From NCBI GenBank assembly GCA_934574095.1, contig CAKTMW010000006.1, positions 1 through 56,638 of the forward strand: a stretch of DNA of 56,638 nt, in the 5' to 3' direction. Positions 1-7,704 of the stretch are shown here, one piece after another. The notes below the pieces were generated by a model that was not told the origin of the DNA, did not search any database, and worked only from the letters and a program-made list of their open reading frames with translations. Both the position numbers and the translations under genes were made by a program. This DNA is from an uncultured Oscillospiraceae bacterium. GTDB taxonomy: Bacteria > Bacillota > Clostridia > Oscillospirales > Oscillospiraceae. Each line of letters opens with the position of its first letter. The stretch's first letter is position 1.

Positions 1-462
1 TATCTGGTGTGCTGCTATACCCCCAACTCCAAGGATCAGCTGTCCCGGCTGGACTACCGCATGGAGTGGGAGGACGATATCCGGGCGTACCTGCTGGAGC
101 TGGACGGCAAGAAGCCGGTGGTCTACTGCGGCGACCTGAATGTGGCCCATCAGGAGATCGACCTGAAAAACCCCAAGACCAACCGCATGAACCCCGGCTT
201 CTCCGACGAGGAGCGGGCCAAGATGACCCAACTGCTCTCCAGCGGCTTTGCCGATACCTTCCGCACATTGTATCCCGACCGCACCGGGGCCTATTCATGG
301 TGGAGCTATCGCTTCCATGCCCGGCAGAACAACGCAGGATGGCGCATCGACTACTTCATCGTGTCCCAGCGCATGCTGCCCCGTGTGAAAAACGCCGATA
401 TCTGGCCGGAGATCACCGGCAGCGACCACTGTCCCGTGGTGCTGGAGCTGACGGAAGAATAA
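1..462 (+). CDS. xth: exodeoxyribonuclease III, 3' part (5' end outside window)
   Basis: The reading frame is open from base 1 and ends with TAA at 460-462, so only the C-terminal 153 codons are present. Residues visible are the GDLNVAH block, which holds the Asp and Asn of the exonuclease III/APE1 active site, a WWSYR segment, the WRIDYF motif and the terminal GSDHCPV motif with the catalytic Asp-His. The family removes abasic sites and 3' blocking groups during base excision repair. A strong bidirectional terminator follows the stop codon directly and is shared with the convergent ABC permease gene. The missing N-terminus should carry the metal-binding Glu. Confidence 0.95.
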   Translation, partial: YLVCCYTPNSKDQLSRLDYRMEWEDDIRAYLLELDGKKPVVYCGDLNVAHQEIDLKNPKTNRMNPGFSDEERAKMTQLLSSGFADTFRTLYPDRTGAYSWWSYRFHARQNNAGWRIDYFIVSQRMLPRVKNADIWPEITGSDHCPVVLELTEE

Positions 463-497
463 AAAAATGTCTGCCGCGAAAGCGGCAGACATTTTTT
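462..497. terminator. bidirectional intrinsic terminator
   Basis: An 11-bp perfect stem (467-477 with 482-492) is closed by a GAAA tetraloop and flanked by an A-run on the left and a T-run on the right. It can terminate both the exonuclease gene on + and the ABC permease gene on -. Confidence 0.9.
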
Positions 498-2094
498 ACA
501 GATGCGCGTAAATTTTCGCACCGGAGGTTTTCAGCCACCGCAGCAGCACCAGCGCCAGCACGATAAACAGCGCCGTGGCCGCCAGCAGGAACGCCGCCGC
601 GCCCAAATGAGCCATCAGGGCGTAGTACAGGAAGCCCAGTCCCGCTGCCAGCACCCAACCGCCAAATATGGACAGGAATACCGCCAACCCCTGCTTGATG
701 GGAGCCACCTCGCTGGTCCAGGTGAGGTTGGGCCGCTTCAGCCCCATGAACAGGCCGAAGGCGGCGGACAGCACCACGTATACCATGGGGACGACCACCA
801 CCAGCGCCGCGTGAAGGAAGTCCAGACCGGACACCGCCGCCACGCACGCGGCGCACAGCATCAGCGGCAGCTCCGTGATCAGCAGGTGCAGCCCCAGCTT
901 GGCCCGCAGCGCCTGCCACGGGTCGATGGGCAGCGACTGGGCGATCCACAGGCTCTTGCCCTCCAGCGACACCGACGGCGCGGTAATGTCATTGCTGCCC
1001 GCCAGCAGGCACAGACACAGCGCCGCCAGCACCGGCACGAAGTCCTCGTTTCCGGCGAACAGGGCGTTCATCATCAGTAACACCTCACGTCCCTTGATAA
1101 GAGCCGCCACCGCCAGGATCAGCAGAAACACCGTGCCCAGACCGCAGTTCAGCATGTAGAGGGGACTGGCGGTGAACCGGCCCAACTCCTTACGCAGCAG
1201 CGCGGCGGAAGGGGAGACCTGCTTGGCGGCCTTCTCCCGATAGACCGCCTTGGCGGTATTGCCGGAGGCGGTGGCGATGTTCAGAAAGCTGCGGGCGATG
1301 AGATACCACACCAGCGCCAGCAGGGCGATCACCACGGCGGAGACGATCGGCATGGCCACGCCGTCACCGCAGCCCACCTGGCCGAAGAGGTACAGGGGAT
1401 AGGCGCCGCCCTTGATCTTGTTGCCGAAATCCGCAGCGTTCAGCAGCAGACTGCCGATCAGCGCCTGAGACCGGAAGCAGACGAAATAGTACAACCCGAA
1501 AAACACCAGCGATACCACCACCGTGATAAAGCTCTTGTTCTTCAGCTTCAGGCTGATCCTGGCCACCACCCAGCCCAGGGCGCAGGACAGCGTCAGCACA
1601 AACAGCGAGATGTCCAAAAGCAGAACCAGACCGCCCAGGACGCTCCCTGCCGTAATGGGCACGGTGCACCAATATACGATGATGGCGGGCAGGATCACGA
1701 TGCCGGAATACATCAATCCCATCAGATATACGCTCAGCAGCCGGGAGGCCATAATGACCCGCACCGGAATGGGCATGGACAGCAGCAGGTCGTTGTCCTT
1801 GGCCAGATACAGCCCCGAGTAGGTGTTGAACACGCTGCCGAAGGCCCCCAGGAACACCGCCATCATCCCCATGATGACGAAGTACAGCCAGCCCATGCCC
1901 GCCTCCGCCAGGGGGCCGCACATGGTGGCGGACAGAGCCCCGAACATGCCGCCCAGCAGGCCTGCCATCAGCAGTACGAACATCACGATGTAGCCGATGG
2001 TCGCCCCCCTGGAGCGGGCCTTGTTCTTCTTGGCGTCGTAGAAATAGCTGCGGAAGATCTCAAAAAGCTGTTTTTTTACCAGAAGCTTCAGCAT
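496..2094 (-). CDS. ABC-2 type exporter permease
   Basis: A 532-residue integral membrane protein with a short basic cytoplasmic N-terminus (MLKLLVKKQLFE) followed by about twelve hydrophobic segments. It is the membrane partner of the ATPase encoded just upstream. The start is the ATG at 2094, which overlaps the ATPase stop by 7 bases (ATGCTGA) and has a GGAGGGAGAGG ribosome site within the end of the ATPase gene, so the two are translationally coupled. An in-frame ATG upstream at 2208 lies inside the ATPase gene and was not chosen. The substrate cannot be read from sequence; antimicrobial peptide, drug or lipid export are the usual roles of such pairs. Confidence 0.88.
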   Translation of the reverse strand: MLKLLVKKQLFEIFRSYFYDAKKNKARSRGATIGYIVMFVLLMAGLLGGMFGALSATMCGPLAEAGMGWLYFVIMGMMAVFLGAFGSVFNTYSGLYLAKDNDLLLSMPIPVRVIMASRLLSVYLMGLMYSGIVILPAIIVYWCTVPITAGSVLGGLVLLLDISLFVLTLSCALGWVVARISLKLKNKSFITVVVSLVFFGLYYFVCFRSQALIGSLLLNAADFGNKIKGGAYPLYLFGQVGCGDGVAMPIVSAVVIALLALVWYLIARSFLNIATASGNTAKAVYREKAAKQVSPSAALLRKELGRFTASPLYMLNCGLGTVFLLILAVAALIKGREVLLMMNALFAGNEDFVPVLAALCLCLLAGSNDITAPSVSLEGKSLWIAQSLPIDPWQALRAKLGLHLLITELPLMLCAACVAAVSGLDFLHAALVVVVPMVYVVLSAAFGLFMGLKRPNLTWTSEVAPIKQGLAVFLSIFGGWVLAAGLGFLYYALMAHLGAAAFLLAATALFIVLALVLLRWLKTSGAKIYAHL

Positions 2095-2801
2095 TCCTCT
2101 CCCTCCAGTTCCAGGAAGACCTCTTCCAGACTGTCGTCGCCCTTGACCTCTTCCATGGTGCCGGAGCGGATCAGCTTGCCCCCCTTGATGATGGCCACCT
2201 TGTCGCACAGCTTTTCTGCCACCTCCAGCACGTGGGTGGAGAAGAAGATGGCGCCGCCGTTATCGCAGATGTCCCGCATCATGCTCTTCAGCAGGTGGGA
2301 CGCCTTGGGGTCCAGCCCCACAAAGGGCTCATCCATGATGATGAGCTTCGGCTGGTGCAGCCACGCGGCGATAATGGCCAGCTTCTGCTTCATACCGTGG
2401 GAATAGGCGGCGATGGGCTGAGCCAGGTCCTCCGTCAGCTCGAAGGCGTCGGCGTACTGGCGGATGCGCTCCTGCCGCTGCCGTGCCCCCACGCCGAAAA
2501 TGTCGGCCACGAAGTTCAGGTACTTGATGCCCGTCATAAAATCGTACAAATCGGGGTTGTCGGGGATGTAGGCCATCTCCCGCTTGCAGCCCAGCGGATC
2601 GGCCTTGATGGACTTGCCGTCAATGGTGATCTCCCCCTGATCGAATTGCAGAATGCCCACCACGGATTTCAGCGTGGTGGTCTTGCCTGCGCCGTTGTGG
2701 CCGATAAAGCCGTAGATCTCCCCCGGCGCGATGTGCAGCGTCAAATCGTCCACGGCCTTCTTCTCGCCGTAGCACTTGGTCAGATGTTGAATGTCCAGCA
2801 T
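2088..2801 (-). CDS. ABC transporter ATP-binding protein
   Basis: A 237-residue nucleotide-binding domain. Walker A is GHNGAGKT (residues 34-41), a signature-like YSHGMKQ lies at 133-139, Walker B is LIIMDEP (153-159) and the switch His is at 190. The length and the single domain fit an exporter ATPase of the CcmA/BcrA type that pairs with the downstream ABC-2 permease. The gene starts with ATG at 2801 behind GAGGAG and is driven by a consensus SigA-type promoter about 110 bases upstream. Substrate is not predictable. Confidence 0.93.
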   Translation of the reverse strand: MLDIQHLTKCYGEKKAVDDLTLHIAPGEIYGFIGHNGAGKTTTLKSVVGILQFDQGEITIDGKSIKADPLGCKREMAYIPDNPDLYDFMTGIKYLNFVADIFGVGARQRQERIRQYADAFELTEDLAQPIAAYSHGMKQKLAIIAAWLHQPKLIIMDEPFVGLDPKASHLLKSMMRDICDNGGAIFFSTHVLEVAEKLCDKVAIIKGGKLIRSGTMEEVKGDDSLEEVFLELEGEEC

Positions 2802-2907
2802 ACAATCTCCTCCTCATGTTTTCTGTCCTGTATCCTACCACATGACGCAGCGTCATAAGCAATACCCACCGCGCCAAAAATGCAATGTTTTTTTCAAAGG
2901 CGGGCGT

Positions 2908-2936
2908 ATTATAGCAGTCGGCCTTACGACTGTCAA
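2908..2936 (-). promoter_or_regulatory. consensus SigA-type promoter of the ABC operon
   Basis: On the - strand TTGACA (2931-2936) is separated by exactly 17 bp from TATAAT (2908-2913), a full match to the housekeeping consensus. It points at the ABC ATPase gene and leaves a leader of roughly 100 nt. Confidence 0.85.
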
Positions 2937-2979
2937 TGATAATGTGTTTCCATTCCGCAAACTCCGTAAGAATTGACAC

Positions 2980-3011
2980 AAAAGGCGCAGCGGCATACCG
3001 CTGCGCCTTTT
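2980..3011. terminator. bidirectional intrinsic terminator
   Basis: A perfect 14-bp inverted repeat (2980-2993 with 2998-3011) with a CATA loop ends in four T on each strand. It lies just past the stop codon of the TPM-domain gene and separates it from the ABC promoter. Confidence 0.85.
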
Positions 3012-3021
3012 CTCAACTGTG

Positions 3022-3972
3022 TTACCGGTGTCCGCCGCCAAAGCCGCCTCCACCGAAGCCGCCGCTGCCGAACCCGCCGCCCCGGCTGCCGAATCCGCCG
3101 CCGGGCCGGGAATTGCTGCGGGGCGGGCGATAGCTGCTCTGGGGCGGCCGATACCCGCCGCCTGCGGGAGGCCGCGGTCCGCCCATAGGCGGCCGTGGCG
3201 GGCGCGGCGCTCTGGGCCGCATATGCCGCCCCCAGAAAATGGGATAGTACACGGGCCGCACCACGTTCACCGGCGCGCCCAGAATATACCGCCGCCGGTA
3301 GCGGTCATACCGCACCCGGTCCAGCAGCATCCACACCGCGAGGATCACCACGAGCAGCAGCACCACGCCGCCCAGCGATACCCCGCCGGAGGGGGCCTTG
3401 GCCGGCGCCGTCCAACTGCTGCCGCCATTGTAGCTGCCGGAACTGCCCAGCTTTGCCTGGGCGTAGAACACATCCGCCTGCCGGAAGAACGCTGCCGCCG
3501 CGCCGTCAAAGTCGCCGCTGTAGTAGAGACCTTCGATGGACTGCTTCAGCTTGGCCTGCATGGTGTCGTACCGGTTCAGCACAGCCAGCACGCTGTCGCC
3601 GCAGGCCACATAGTAATCGTCGTTCCGCACCATCAGCAGCAGCATATCGTTGGCGCCAAGACCCCAGTCCGCGCCCAGCTGCTTCGCCGCAGTCTCCGGC
3701 GTCCAGCCCGTGACGCTGTCCGCTGTCGCCACCGCCACCACGGCGTAGTATTTCTGGTCCCAGCCGGCGTTGTAGCTTTCAATGGCCTGCCGGGTCTCCT
3801 CCGACAGCATACCCGCCTCGTCGCAGACCCACTGGGGATACCGGACTTCCGGCAGCGCCACCGGCTCCTTGGCCAGAAAGCTGTCCTTCCGGGCCAGGCC
3901 GATGCACACGCTGCCCGCAATGGCCAGCGCCAGCACCACCCACGCCACCGCGCGGTTTTTGAAAATTTTCAT
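3022..3972 (-). CDS. TPM-domain protein with Gly/Pro-rich tail
   Basis: A 316-residue protein with an N-terminal membrane anchor or signal (about residues 7-25) and an extracytoplasmic TPM domain (about 40-180) with the family features WVCDEAGMLSEE and NDMLLLMV. A second membrane segment follows near 197-217, then a basic stretch, and the last 55 residues are Gly/Phe/Pro-rich (GGFGSGGFGGGG). TPM proteins are membrane-associated, and some members have phosphatase activity or help photosystem or membrane assembly. Here the role is unknown. The start ATG at 3972 follows GGAGGAATCTCCT. The low-complexity tail resembles those of YgcG-type proteins. No promoter was obvious in the repeat-filled region upstream. 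Confidence 0.8.
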   Translation of the reverse strand: MKIFKNRAVAWVVLALAIAGSVCIGLARKDSFLAKEPVALPEVRYPQWVCDEAGMLSEETRQAIESYNAGWDQKYYAVVAVATADSVTGWTPETAAKQLGADWGLGANDMLLLMVRNDDYYVACGDSVLAVLNRYDTMQAKLKQSIEGLYYSGDFDGAAAAFFRQADVFYAQAKLGSSGSYNGGSSWTAPAKAPSGGVSLGGVVLLLVVILAVWMLLDRVRYDRYRRRYILGAPVNVVRPVYYPIFWGRHMRPRAPRPPRPPMGGPRPPAGGGYRPPQSSYRPPRSNSRPGGGFGSRGGGFGSGGFGGGGFGGGHR

Positions 3973-4072
3973 AGGAGATTCCTCCTTCCATAAGAAGATC
4001 GCTGCACGAGGCGTCGAGGACGCCGCCCTTTATGAACGGTTGTCGATGATTGGGTATCGGGGAAAACACCTG

Positions 4073-4176
4073 TCATTGCGAGGAGGGCGTAAGCCCGACG
4101 TGGCAATCCGCTCCCCCGTTAACCGAAGAGTACGGATTCCCACGCCAGTCTGAGGACTGGCTCGGAATGACATGCT
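4073..4176. repeat. TGTCATT/AATGACA-ended dispersed repeat
   Basis: It begins TGTCATTGCGAGGAG and ends CTCGGAATGACA, so its ends are inverted repeats. Internal blocks (GACGTGG, then ACGCCAGTCTG, GGACTGGCTCG) recur at 25836-25969. This kind of palindromic intergenic repeat is common in many bacterial genomes. It has no open reading frame. Confidence 0.7.
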
Positions 4177-4233
4177 ATGTGTGTCAGGGGCGGACAGGGT
4201 CGTCCGCCCCTACAAAGGAGATCAATACGCTGT

Positions 4234-4287
4234 TCAACCTCTCAGCTCCATCAGCTTCTGCTTCAGCTCGCCCTCGATTTTGCCCAG
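4234..4287 (-). pseudogene. duplicated C-terminal tail of telA
   Basis: Seventeen codons plus a TGA stop encode the same last 17 residues as the intact telA gene (LGKIEGELKQKLMELRG) but differ at four synonymous positions and in the stop codon. The fragment sits about 170 bp beyond the real telA stop. It looks like the displaced 3' end of an older telA allele, left after a sequence entered the end of the gene. Confidence 0.75.
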
Positions 4288-4457
4288 TACCCCATTTTGC
4301 GCAAGCGCAAAACGGGGACCCCGTTTATTTCACATCCTCGGCGGAAATGAATTCCGCCTGCGGCAAGGTTTTGCTGCGCAAAACGCTTGTACGCGCTGAT
4401 GCGCGAGGCGGCTTGCGCCGCCAGCCGAACTGGTCCGATGGCTTTTGGAAATTACGG
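4288..4457. other. hairpin-rich segment between telA stop and telA tail copy
   Basis: This segment contains no gene. It holds a TTTTGCGC/GCGCAAAA hairpin with GGGG/CCCC flanks, a GGCGGAA/TTCCGCC hairpin and a GTTTTGC/GCAAAAC hairpin, plus a run of palindromic GC-rich sequence. It separates the intact telA 3' end from the duplicated tail. Confidence 0.6.
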
Positions 4458-5630
4458 TTACCCTCTCAGCTCCATCAGCTTCTGCTTCAACTCACCCTCG
4501 ATCTTGCCCAGTTCGGCTTCCGCCGCCTTGCGCTTGGCGGCGCCCTCCTTCTGGATGCGGGCCACCTCGTCCAGGGTGGAGATCAGCTGCTCATTGGTGT
4601 GCTGCAAGGTCTCAATGTCCACCACGCTGCGCTCCGCCTCCTTGGCGGTGGCGATGGTGCCCATCTTCAGCGTGTCGGCGTTCTTCTTCAACAGCTGATT
4701 GGTCATCTCGGTAACGGCGTTCTGGGCAGCCGTGGCCTGGCGGCTGTGCTCCATGCCCAGGGCCAGTACCATCTGGCTCTTCCACAGCGGGATGGTGTTC
4801 ACCAGCGAGGACTGGATCTTCTCGATCATCAGCGTGTCGTTATTCTGCAGCAGCCGGGTCTGGGGGCCCATCTGGATGGACACCATCCGGGTCAGCTCCA
4901 GATCGTGCAGCTTCTTCTCGAACCGGTCGCACATACTGACCAGATCGTTGTAGGCCTGGGCATCCTCGGCAAGACCACTCTGCTCCGCCTTTTTCCGCAG
5001 CTCCTCCAGCTCGCCGCCGCGCACCTCGGCCAGCCGCTTCTTGCCAGCCAGGATGTACATGGTCAGCTCTTTGTAATACTTCAGGTTCAGCTCATACATC
5101 TGGTCAAACATGGCCACGTCCTTCAGCAGGGCGATCTGATGGCTCTCCAGATTCTGGGCGATCTTGTCCACATTGGACTCCACCTTGCTGTACTGGGCCT
5201 TCATGGTCTCCAGCTTGTTGCTGGTCTTTTTGAACAGACCCGCCAGCCCCTTCTTTTCCTCCTCCGCGCCGAAGCCCTTCAGCTCCACCACCAGGCGGCT
5301 CAGGTCTTCGCCGATCTCGCCCATGTCCTTGTTGCGGACGTTGGCTAACGCACTTTCGGAGAAGCTGGCCACGCTCTTCTGGGCCGCCGCGCCGTATTGC
5401 AGCACCTGGTTGGTGTCCCGCACGTCGATCTTCTTAGCGAATTCGTTGACGGCGGCCTTTTCCTGCTCCGTCAGCATACTGTCGTCCAGCACCACCGGCT
5501 CCACTTCCTTCTTCACCTCTGGGGCGGCGGGGGTAGCGGGCGCTTCAGGGGTCAGCGTCAGGGTGGGGACCTCGGCGGCAGCGGCGGTATCAGGGGTCAA
5601 TGTCAGTTCAGGCATGTTGGTATCAGTCAT
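4458..5630 (-). CDS. TelA family toxic anion resistance protein
   Basis: A 390-residue soluble protein. An Ala/Pro/Thr-rich N-terminal segment (about 1-50, with two repeats of LTLTP) is followed by a long helical domain typical of the TelA/KlaA family, with RVGVQMGPQ-like text here reading VSIQMGPQTRLLQNNDTL in the core. Family members accompany tellurite or stress tolerance genes, but their biochemical role is not established. The start is ATG at 5630 behind AGAAAGG. An upstream in-frame ATG at 5720 overlaps xpaC and is rejected. It follows the xpaC-like gene with a 49-bp gap, the same order seen in many Firmicutes, so the two probably work together at the membrane. Confidence 0.9.
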   Translation of the reverse strand: MTDTNMPELTLTPDTAAAAEVPTLTLTPEAPATPAAPEVKKEVEPVVLDDSMLTEQEKAAVNEFAKKIDVRDTNQVLQYGAAAQKSVASFSESALANVRNKDMGEIGEDLSRLVVELKGFGAEEEKKGLAGLFKKTSNKLETMKAQYSKVESNVDKIAQNLESHQIALLKDVAMFDQMYELNLKYYKELTMYILAGKKRLAEVRGGELEELRKKAEQSGLAEDAQAYNDLVSMCDRFEKKLHDLELTRMVSIQMGPQTRLLQNNDTLMIEKIQSSLVNTIPLWKSQMVLALGMEHSRQATAAQNAVTEMTNQLLKKNADTLKMGTIATAKEAERSVVDIETLQHTNEQLISTLDEVARIQKEGAAKRKAAEAELGKIEGELKQKLMELRG

Positions 5631-5679
5631 GGTTTCAATTCCTTTCTGTATATATAATTCTTGAAAATACTTTTTGTAA

Positions 5680-6378
5680 TTACAATTCCAGGGTGATGCC
5701 GCCGCCCTGCTCTTCGTCATCGGCGGGGGCCTCCTGTGCGGCCCTGTGCAGCGGATCGTCCGATAGCCCCTCGCGGGCCATCATGTTTTCCAGCACCACC
5801 ATGTCGGTGGAGATATCCATGGCCTCCGTGCCGAACAGGTTGTCCAGCTGCTTTTCAAAGGCGGTGATGATGGTGGCCATCATACCCTCCACCTTGTGCA
5901 TGGTGGAGGAGATATTCTCGCCCGCCACCCCCTGTTCGCCCATGCGGTCATAGGCGTTCAGGATTTTCAGCGTAGTGGGCAGGTAATAGCTCATGAACTT
6001 CCGTATCTGTGGCAGCTTCTCCGGGTTCTGCTCCACCTGGGCGAAGATTTTGCCGCTCAGCTCCTGCAAGCGGACGATCTGGGCGGAGATGGTGGGGTCG
6101 GCGATGTTGTCGTCCAGCCGCTTCATCTCGGCGATGGCCTTCCTGCCGTCGGCGATCATCTTGTCCAGCTCGGCGTTGCCGGTGGACTTGGGTTCCTCCG
6201 GAACCTCCTCCACCGTGTTGGGACACAGCAGCCGGGCCACAATGCCCACTACCGCTGCGGCCCCTGCCGCCAGCAGATAGTGGGGCAGCTTGTACAGCGG
6301 GAACAGCAGCGCGTACAGCAGCCACGTGGCCGCCGCCGCGTACAGCGGTATGGTGGATTTACGAACGATTTGTTTCAA
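5680..6378 (-). CDS. XpaC-like protein (5-bromo-4-chloroindolyl phosphate hydrolysis family)
   Basis: A 232-residue protein with two closely spaced hydrophobic segments near the N-terminus (about residues 13-50), then a cytoplasmic helical domain. Length and layout match the XpaC family, named for an alkaline-phosphatase-like phenotype but of unclear chemistry, usually encoded directly upstream of telA as here. The start ATG at 6378 follows GGAGGCGATGG. A promoter lies about 50 bp upstream. A Glu-rich C-terminus is present. Assignment rests on the neighbour pair as well as sequence feel. Confidence 0.8.
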   Translation of the reverse strand: MKQIVRKSTIPLYAAAATWLLYALLFPLYKLPHYLLAAGAAAVVGIVARLLCPNTVEEVPEEPKSTGNAELDKMIADGRKAIAEMKRLDDNIADPTISAQIVRLQELSGKIFAQVEQNPEKLPQIRKFMSYYLPTTLKILNAYDRMGEQGVAGENISSTMHKVEGMMATIITAFEKQLDNLFGTEAMDISTDMVVLENMMAREGLSDDPLHRAAQEAPADDEEQGGGITLEL

Positions 6379-6422
6379 ATTCCATCGCCTCCGTTTAGTG
6401 GACAGATACTTTTACAAGTTAC

Positions 6423-6451
6423 ATTATATCCCAACTGCCGTGCATGGTCAA
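6423..6451 (-). promoter_or_regulatory. promoter of xpaC-telA
   Basis: On the - strand TTGACC (6446-6451) and TATAAT (6423-6428) are 17 bp apart, and the xpaC-like gene begins about 45 bp downstream. The -35 overlaps the edge of the preceding terminator. Confidence 0.75.
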
Positions 6452-6457
6452 GAAAAA

Positions 6458-6482
6458 GAGACGGGCCATCCCGTCTCCTTTT
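6458..6482 (-). terminator. intrinsic terminator of the DUF6512-like gene
   Basis: An 8-bp stem GAGACGGG/CCCGTCTC (6458-6465 with 6470-6477) with a 4-nt loop lies immediately past the gene's stop codon. On the - strand it is followed by a run of five T. Confidence 0.75.
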
Positions 6483-6483
6483 G

Positions 6484-7035
6484 CTATTGGCCCGCCACGG
6501 GCAGTCCCACCGTGCCGGTGGTGGGGTCAATGAAAAGGGGCAGCACCGGCGGGTCATAGGTCCACCAGACGAACAGCGCCCATATCCCCAGCAGCAGCGC
6601 CAGCCCCAGCGCGCCCCACAGCGGCCCTGTCAGCTTGTTTTTCCGCTGCACCTGCCAGGAGACCCACGCCCCCAGCAGCACCGCCGCCTGAAACAGCACC
6701 ACGTCCGCCACCATACTGCTGACGCCCAGCGCCCCCGTGTAGGTATAGTACACCGTGGGGATCGTCACCAGTCCTGCCAGCAGCCCCAGCGCCCTTGCCA
6801 TCGGTACGCTGTTCTGGCGGCTGCCCCGCAGCGCCACGGCCTCCACCAGCGACCAGATCACCCACGGTGTTACCAGCAGCTTCATGTGCTCCCACGTGGA
6901 CTCGTTCACCGCCGCAAACGCCCCCACAATGTCGCTGCGCCCCGTCCAGTCGTAGACAAAGTGCAGCAGATTCCCAAAGATCAGCGTGAGGAACAACCCC
7001 GCCAGCTCCCATTTCCGCCATCTTCTGTCGGCCAT
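6484..7035 (-). CDS. small multi-pass membrane protein, DUF6512-like
   Basis: A 183-residue protein with five predicted hydrophobic segments. It has a short charged N-terminus (MADRRWRKWE) and a conserved-looking NESTWEHMK segment between the first two membrane helices, which is the feature by which I associate it with the DUF6512 family. Start chosen at ATG 7035, six bases behind GGGAGGG. Further upstream in-frame ATGs lack a ribosome site. No function is known. It ends on its own terminator and is divergent from the DUF6323-like gene. Confidence 0.6.
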   Translation of the reverse strand: MADRRWRKWELAGLFLTLIFGNLLHFVYDWTGRSDIVGAFAAVNESTWEHMKLLVTPWVIWSLVEAVALRGSRQNSVPMARALGLLAGLVTIPTVYYTYTGALGVSSMVADVVLFQAAVLLGAWVSWQVQRKNKLTGPLWGALGLALLLGIWALFVWWTYDPPVLPLFIDPTTGTVGLPVAGQ

Positions 7036-7118
7036 GTCATACCCTCCCATTCTTGTACGCATTTCAGGACTAGTGTACGCCGCCCGCTGGGAATTTATAC
7101 CGAAGTTGTCCCAAGCGC

Positions 7119-7147
7119 TTGCGGAAAACAGAAAAATATGGTATAAT
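7119..7147 (+). promoter_or_regulatory. promoter of the 7225 gene pair
   Basis: TTGCGG (7119-7124), a 17-bp spacer and a perfect TATAAT (7142-7147). The start point would be near 7154, about 70 bp before the DUF6323-like gene, with a terminator hairpin in between. Confidence 0.75.
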
Positions 7148-7170
7148 ATATAATAAACATTATGTAACAT

Positions 7171-7207
7171 AGCGCAGAGTTTTTGAAAACTCTGCGCTCG
7201 TTTTTTT
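7171..7207 (+). terminator. leader terminator upstream of the DUF6323-like gene
   Basis: A near-perfect inverted repeat AGCGCAGAGTT...AACTCTGCGCT (7171-7198) is followed by CG and seven T. It lies between a good promoter and the ribosome site of the next gene, on the same strand, so it could act as an attenuator. It could also end a short independent transcript. Confidence 0.7.
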
Positions 7208-7224
7208 CGGGAAAGGGGAGAGCC

Positions 7225-7704
7225 ATGAACTTCGATCTACGTATGGCGGTGCTTTCACAGGGCGGCGCCCTGTCCGCTGCCCAGCAGACCCAGGACGTCC
7301 TGTCCTGCAATGAGACCACCGCCGCCTACGGCCTGCAATTGACGCCCCAACAGGCCCGGGCACTGCTGGACACCCGTTCCGCCGCCCTGCGGAAAACAGG
7401 CCGGGTGGAGCTGGGCGGCAGCATTCTACAAAAGGTCGTCCTGACCTTCTGCGATTCGCCCTATCTGACGCAGGAGAGCTATGAGGAGACGCTGCACCAG
7501 CTGGTGGACGCCTTCTACCACTTCAAGAATGAGACGGAGGACAGGGTAGGGGACGATGCGCTGCTGCGGTACATGAAGCAGGCCTTTGACGGCCCGTGCC
7601 GCGGCTCGCTGGAGCTGCTGACCGGCACCGTCCTGCCGGACATGGCCCGGAAGCTGCGGGCAAAAGCCGTCCGCCCGCTGACAGAGGAGGGCCGCCATGA
7701 CTGA
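7225..7704 (+). CDS. DUF6323-like protein of unknown function
   Basis: A 159-residue soluble protein beginning MNFDLRMAVLSQGG. ATG at 7225 sits behind AAAGGGGAG. An upstream in-frame ATG at 7183 lies in the leader hairpin and was rejected. No catalytic motif is recognisable and the protein is mostly helical by eye. It overlaps the next gene by 8 bases, which argues for a coupled pair. I associate the two with the Clostridia families DUF6323 and DUF6179 from their order and lengths. The name is a recollection rather than a search result. Confidence 0.6.
   Translation: MNFDLRMAVLSQGGALSAAQQTQDVLSCNETTAAYGLQLTPQQARALLDTRSAALRKTGRVELGGSILQKVVLTFCDSPYLTQESYEETLHQLVDAFYHFKNETEDRVGDDALLRYMKQAFDGPCRGSLELLTGTVLPDMARKLRAKAVRPLTEEGRHD

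Noticed and set aside
3019..3993. 324-codon Arg/Ala-rich open frame on the + strand
   Set aside because: It is antisense to the TPM-domain gene. The forward strand protein has signal, domain and ribosome site.
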